This document shows positions 5,251 through 5,741 of a stretch of DNA of 5,741 bases, in pieces (the stretch's first letter is position 1; each line of letters opens with the position of its first letter). A program made the position numbers and the translations under genes. Under the pieces are notes generated by a model. It was not told where the DNA came from. It ran no database searches and worked only from the letters and a program-made list of their open reading frames with translations. Source of the DNA: Candidatus Hydrogenedentota bacterium. GTDB taxonomy: Bacteria > Hydrogenedentota > Hydrogenedentia > Hydrogenedentales > SLHB01. The DNA is taken from NCBI GenBank assembly GCA_026387845.1, contig JAPLKX010000476.1:1-5741 (forward strand), in the 5' to 3' direction.

Positions 5251-5741
5251 TTGCCCAACTCTTTTGACCGCACAACCGCCGCATCCACCCCGGCCGCTAT
5301 CAGCTTCTCAAAACCACCCGACCGGAACGCTTCCAACGCCGCCGCGGTCGTCCCGCCTTTCGACGTCACACGCTCCCGCAGAACCGACGGCCCCTCGCTC
5401 GACTCCTTCAGCAACTGGCCCGCGCCAAACAGCGTCTGTGCCGCCAGGCGCGTCGCCTGTTCCGGATCCAGCCCGTGCGCCTGCGCCGCGCGAACCAGCG
5501 CCTCAACCATGTAGAAAAAATACGCCGGGCCGCTCCCGCTCAACGCCGTCACCGTATCCATCATGTCTTCCGAGACAAATTCCGCGATGCCGATAGCGCC
5601 AAAAATCGCCCGCGCCACCGCCTTGTCTTTTTCCGTGCAGTTCTTGGACAACGCAACACCCGCGGCGCCCGCTCGAACCAGCGCCGGCGTGTTGGGCATC
5701 ACGCGAACCACTCGAACCTCCCGGCCAAGCCGGGCCTGGAT
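5247..5741 (-). CDS. proC: Pyrroline-5-carboxylate reductase, C-terminal part; 5' end lies beyond the window
   Basis: ProC reduces 1-pyrroline-5-carboxylate to L-proline with NAD(P)H, the last step of proline synthesis, in the cytoplasm. The frame is open to the right edge, giving 164 residues of an enzyme usually about 270 long; the Rossmann nucleotide-binding half is missing. Visible family motifs, numbered from the edge, are VRVMPNTPALV (12-22), DTVTALSGSGPAYFFYMVEA (62-81) and the signature RVTSKGGTTAAAL (124-136), followed by the usual helical C-terminus ending KELGK. A GTG at 5711 could be mistaken for the start, but it falls within the conserved VRVMPNTPALV stretch and the ten codons before it read as normal ProC sequence. 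The stop codon overlaps the DivIVA-domain gene start by four bases. It is the first visible gene of the operon; any promoter is outside the window. Confidence 0.96.
   Translation of the reverse strand: MQARLGREVRVVRVMPNTPALVRAGAAGVALSKNCTEKDKAVARAIFGAIGIAEFVSEDMMDTVTALSGSGPAYFFYMVEALVRAAQAHGLDPEQATRLAAQTLFGAGQLLKESSEGPSVLRERVTSKGGTTAAALEAFRSGGFEKLIAAGVDAAVVRSKELGK

Noticed and set aside
5247..5711. Complete short proC starting at GTG 5711
   Set aside because: The GTG is within the conserved VRVMPNTPALV stretch and the frame stays open with ProC-like sequence to the window edge, so the gene is truncated by the window and not short.

Overview
The window is GC-rich bacterial chromosomal DNA. 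All seven protein-coding genes I can support lie on the minus strand, so the reading order is from high to low coordinates. The gene content points to a diderm (outer-membrane) bacterium: a lipid A-type (LpxL/HtrB-family) acyltransferase, a LolA-type periplasmic lipoprotein carrier and a membrane-anchored extracytoplasmic prolyl isomerase. A DivIVA-domain protein beside proC, together with a short beta-CASP RNA nuclease, fits one of the less-studied diderm phyla (PVC group or Hydrogenedentes-like lineages) better than a proteobacterium. That placement is inference from gene content only; no rRNA or other phylogenetic marker is present.

Right to left, the first block is a tight operon, proC (5247-5741, its 5' end beyond the window) - divIVA-like (4651-5250) - lolA-like (3913-4635) - maf (3299-3916). 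Two of its three junctions are 4-base ATGA overlaps and the third is a 15-base gap, so one transcript and translational coupling are likely. Immediately after the maf stop codon comes a 76-base five-unit tandem repeat (3221-3296). In the transcript it would form small GC hairpins, three of them with AGGA in the loop.

Next is a gene for a beta-CASP metallo-beta-lactamase-fold RNA nuclease (1799-3172). A perfect TTGACA -35 box and a possible -10 box place its predicted transcript start at or next to the GTG start codon. A perfect 17-base palindrome straddles its stop codon. A 92-base non-coding stretch then leads to an LpxL/HtrB-family acyltransferase (776-1690). A 147-base gap, G-rich on the transcript strand and carrying a candidate promoter, precedes a cyclophilin-type peptidyl-prolyl isomerase (1-628, its C-terminus cut by the left edge).

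Functionally the window combines envelope biogenesis (lipid A acylation, lipoprotein transport, periplasmic protein folding), cell-pole or septum organisation (DivIVA), housekeeping metabolism (proline synthesis, nucleotide-pool cleaning) and RNA turnover. I see no mobile element, tRNA, rRNA or CRISPR array. The genes are recognisable conserved families. What is unexplained lies in the short non-coding gaps, above all the repeat after maf.
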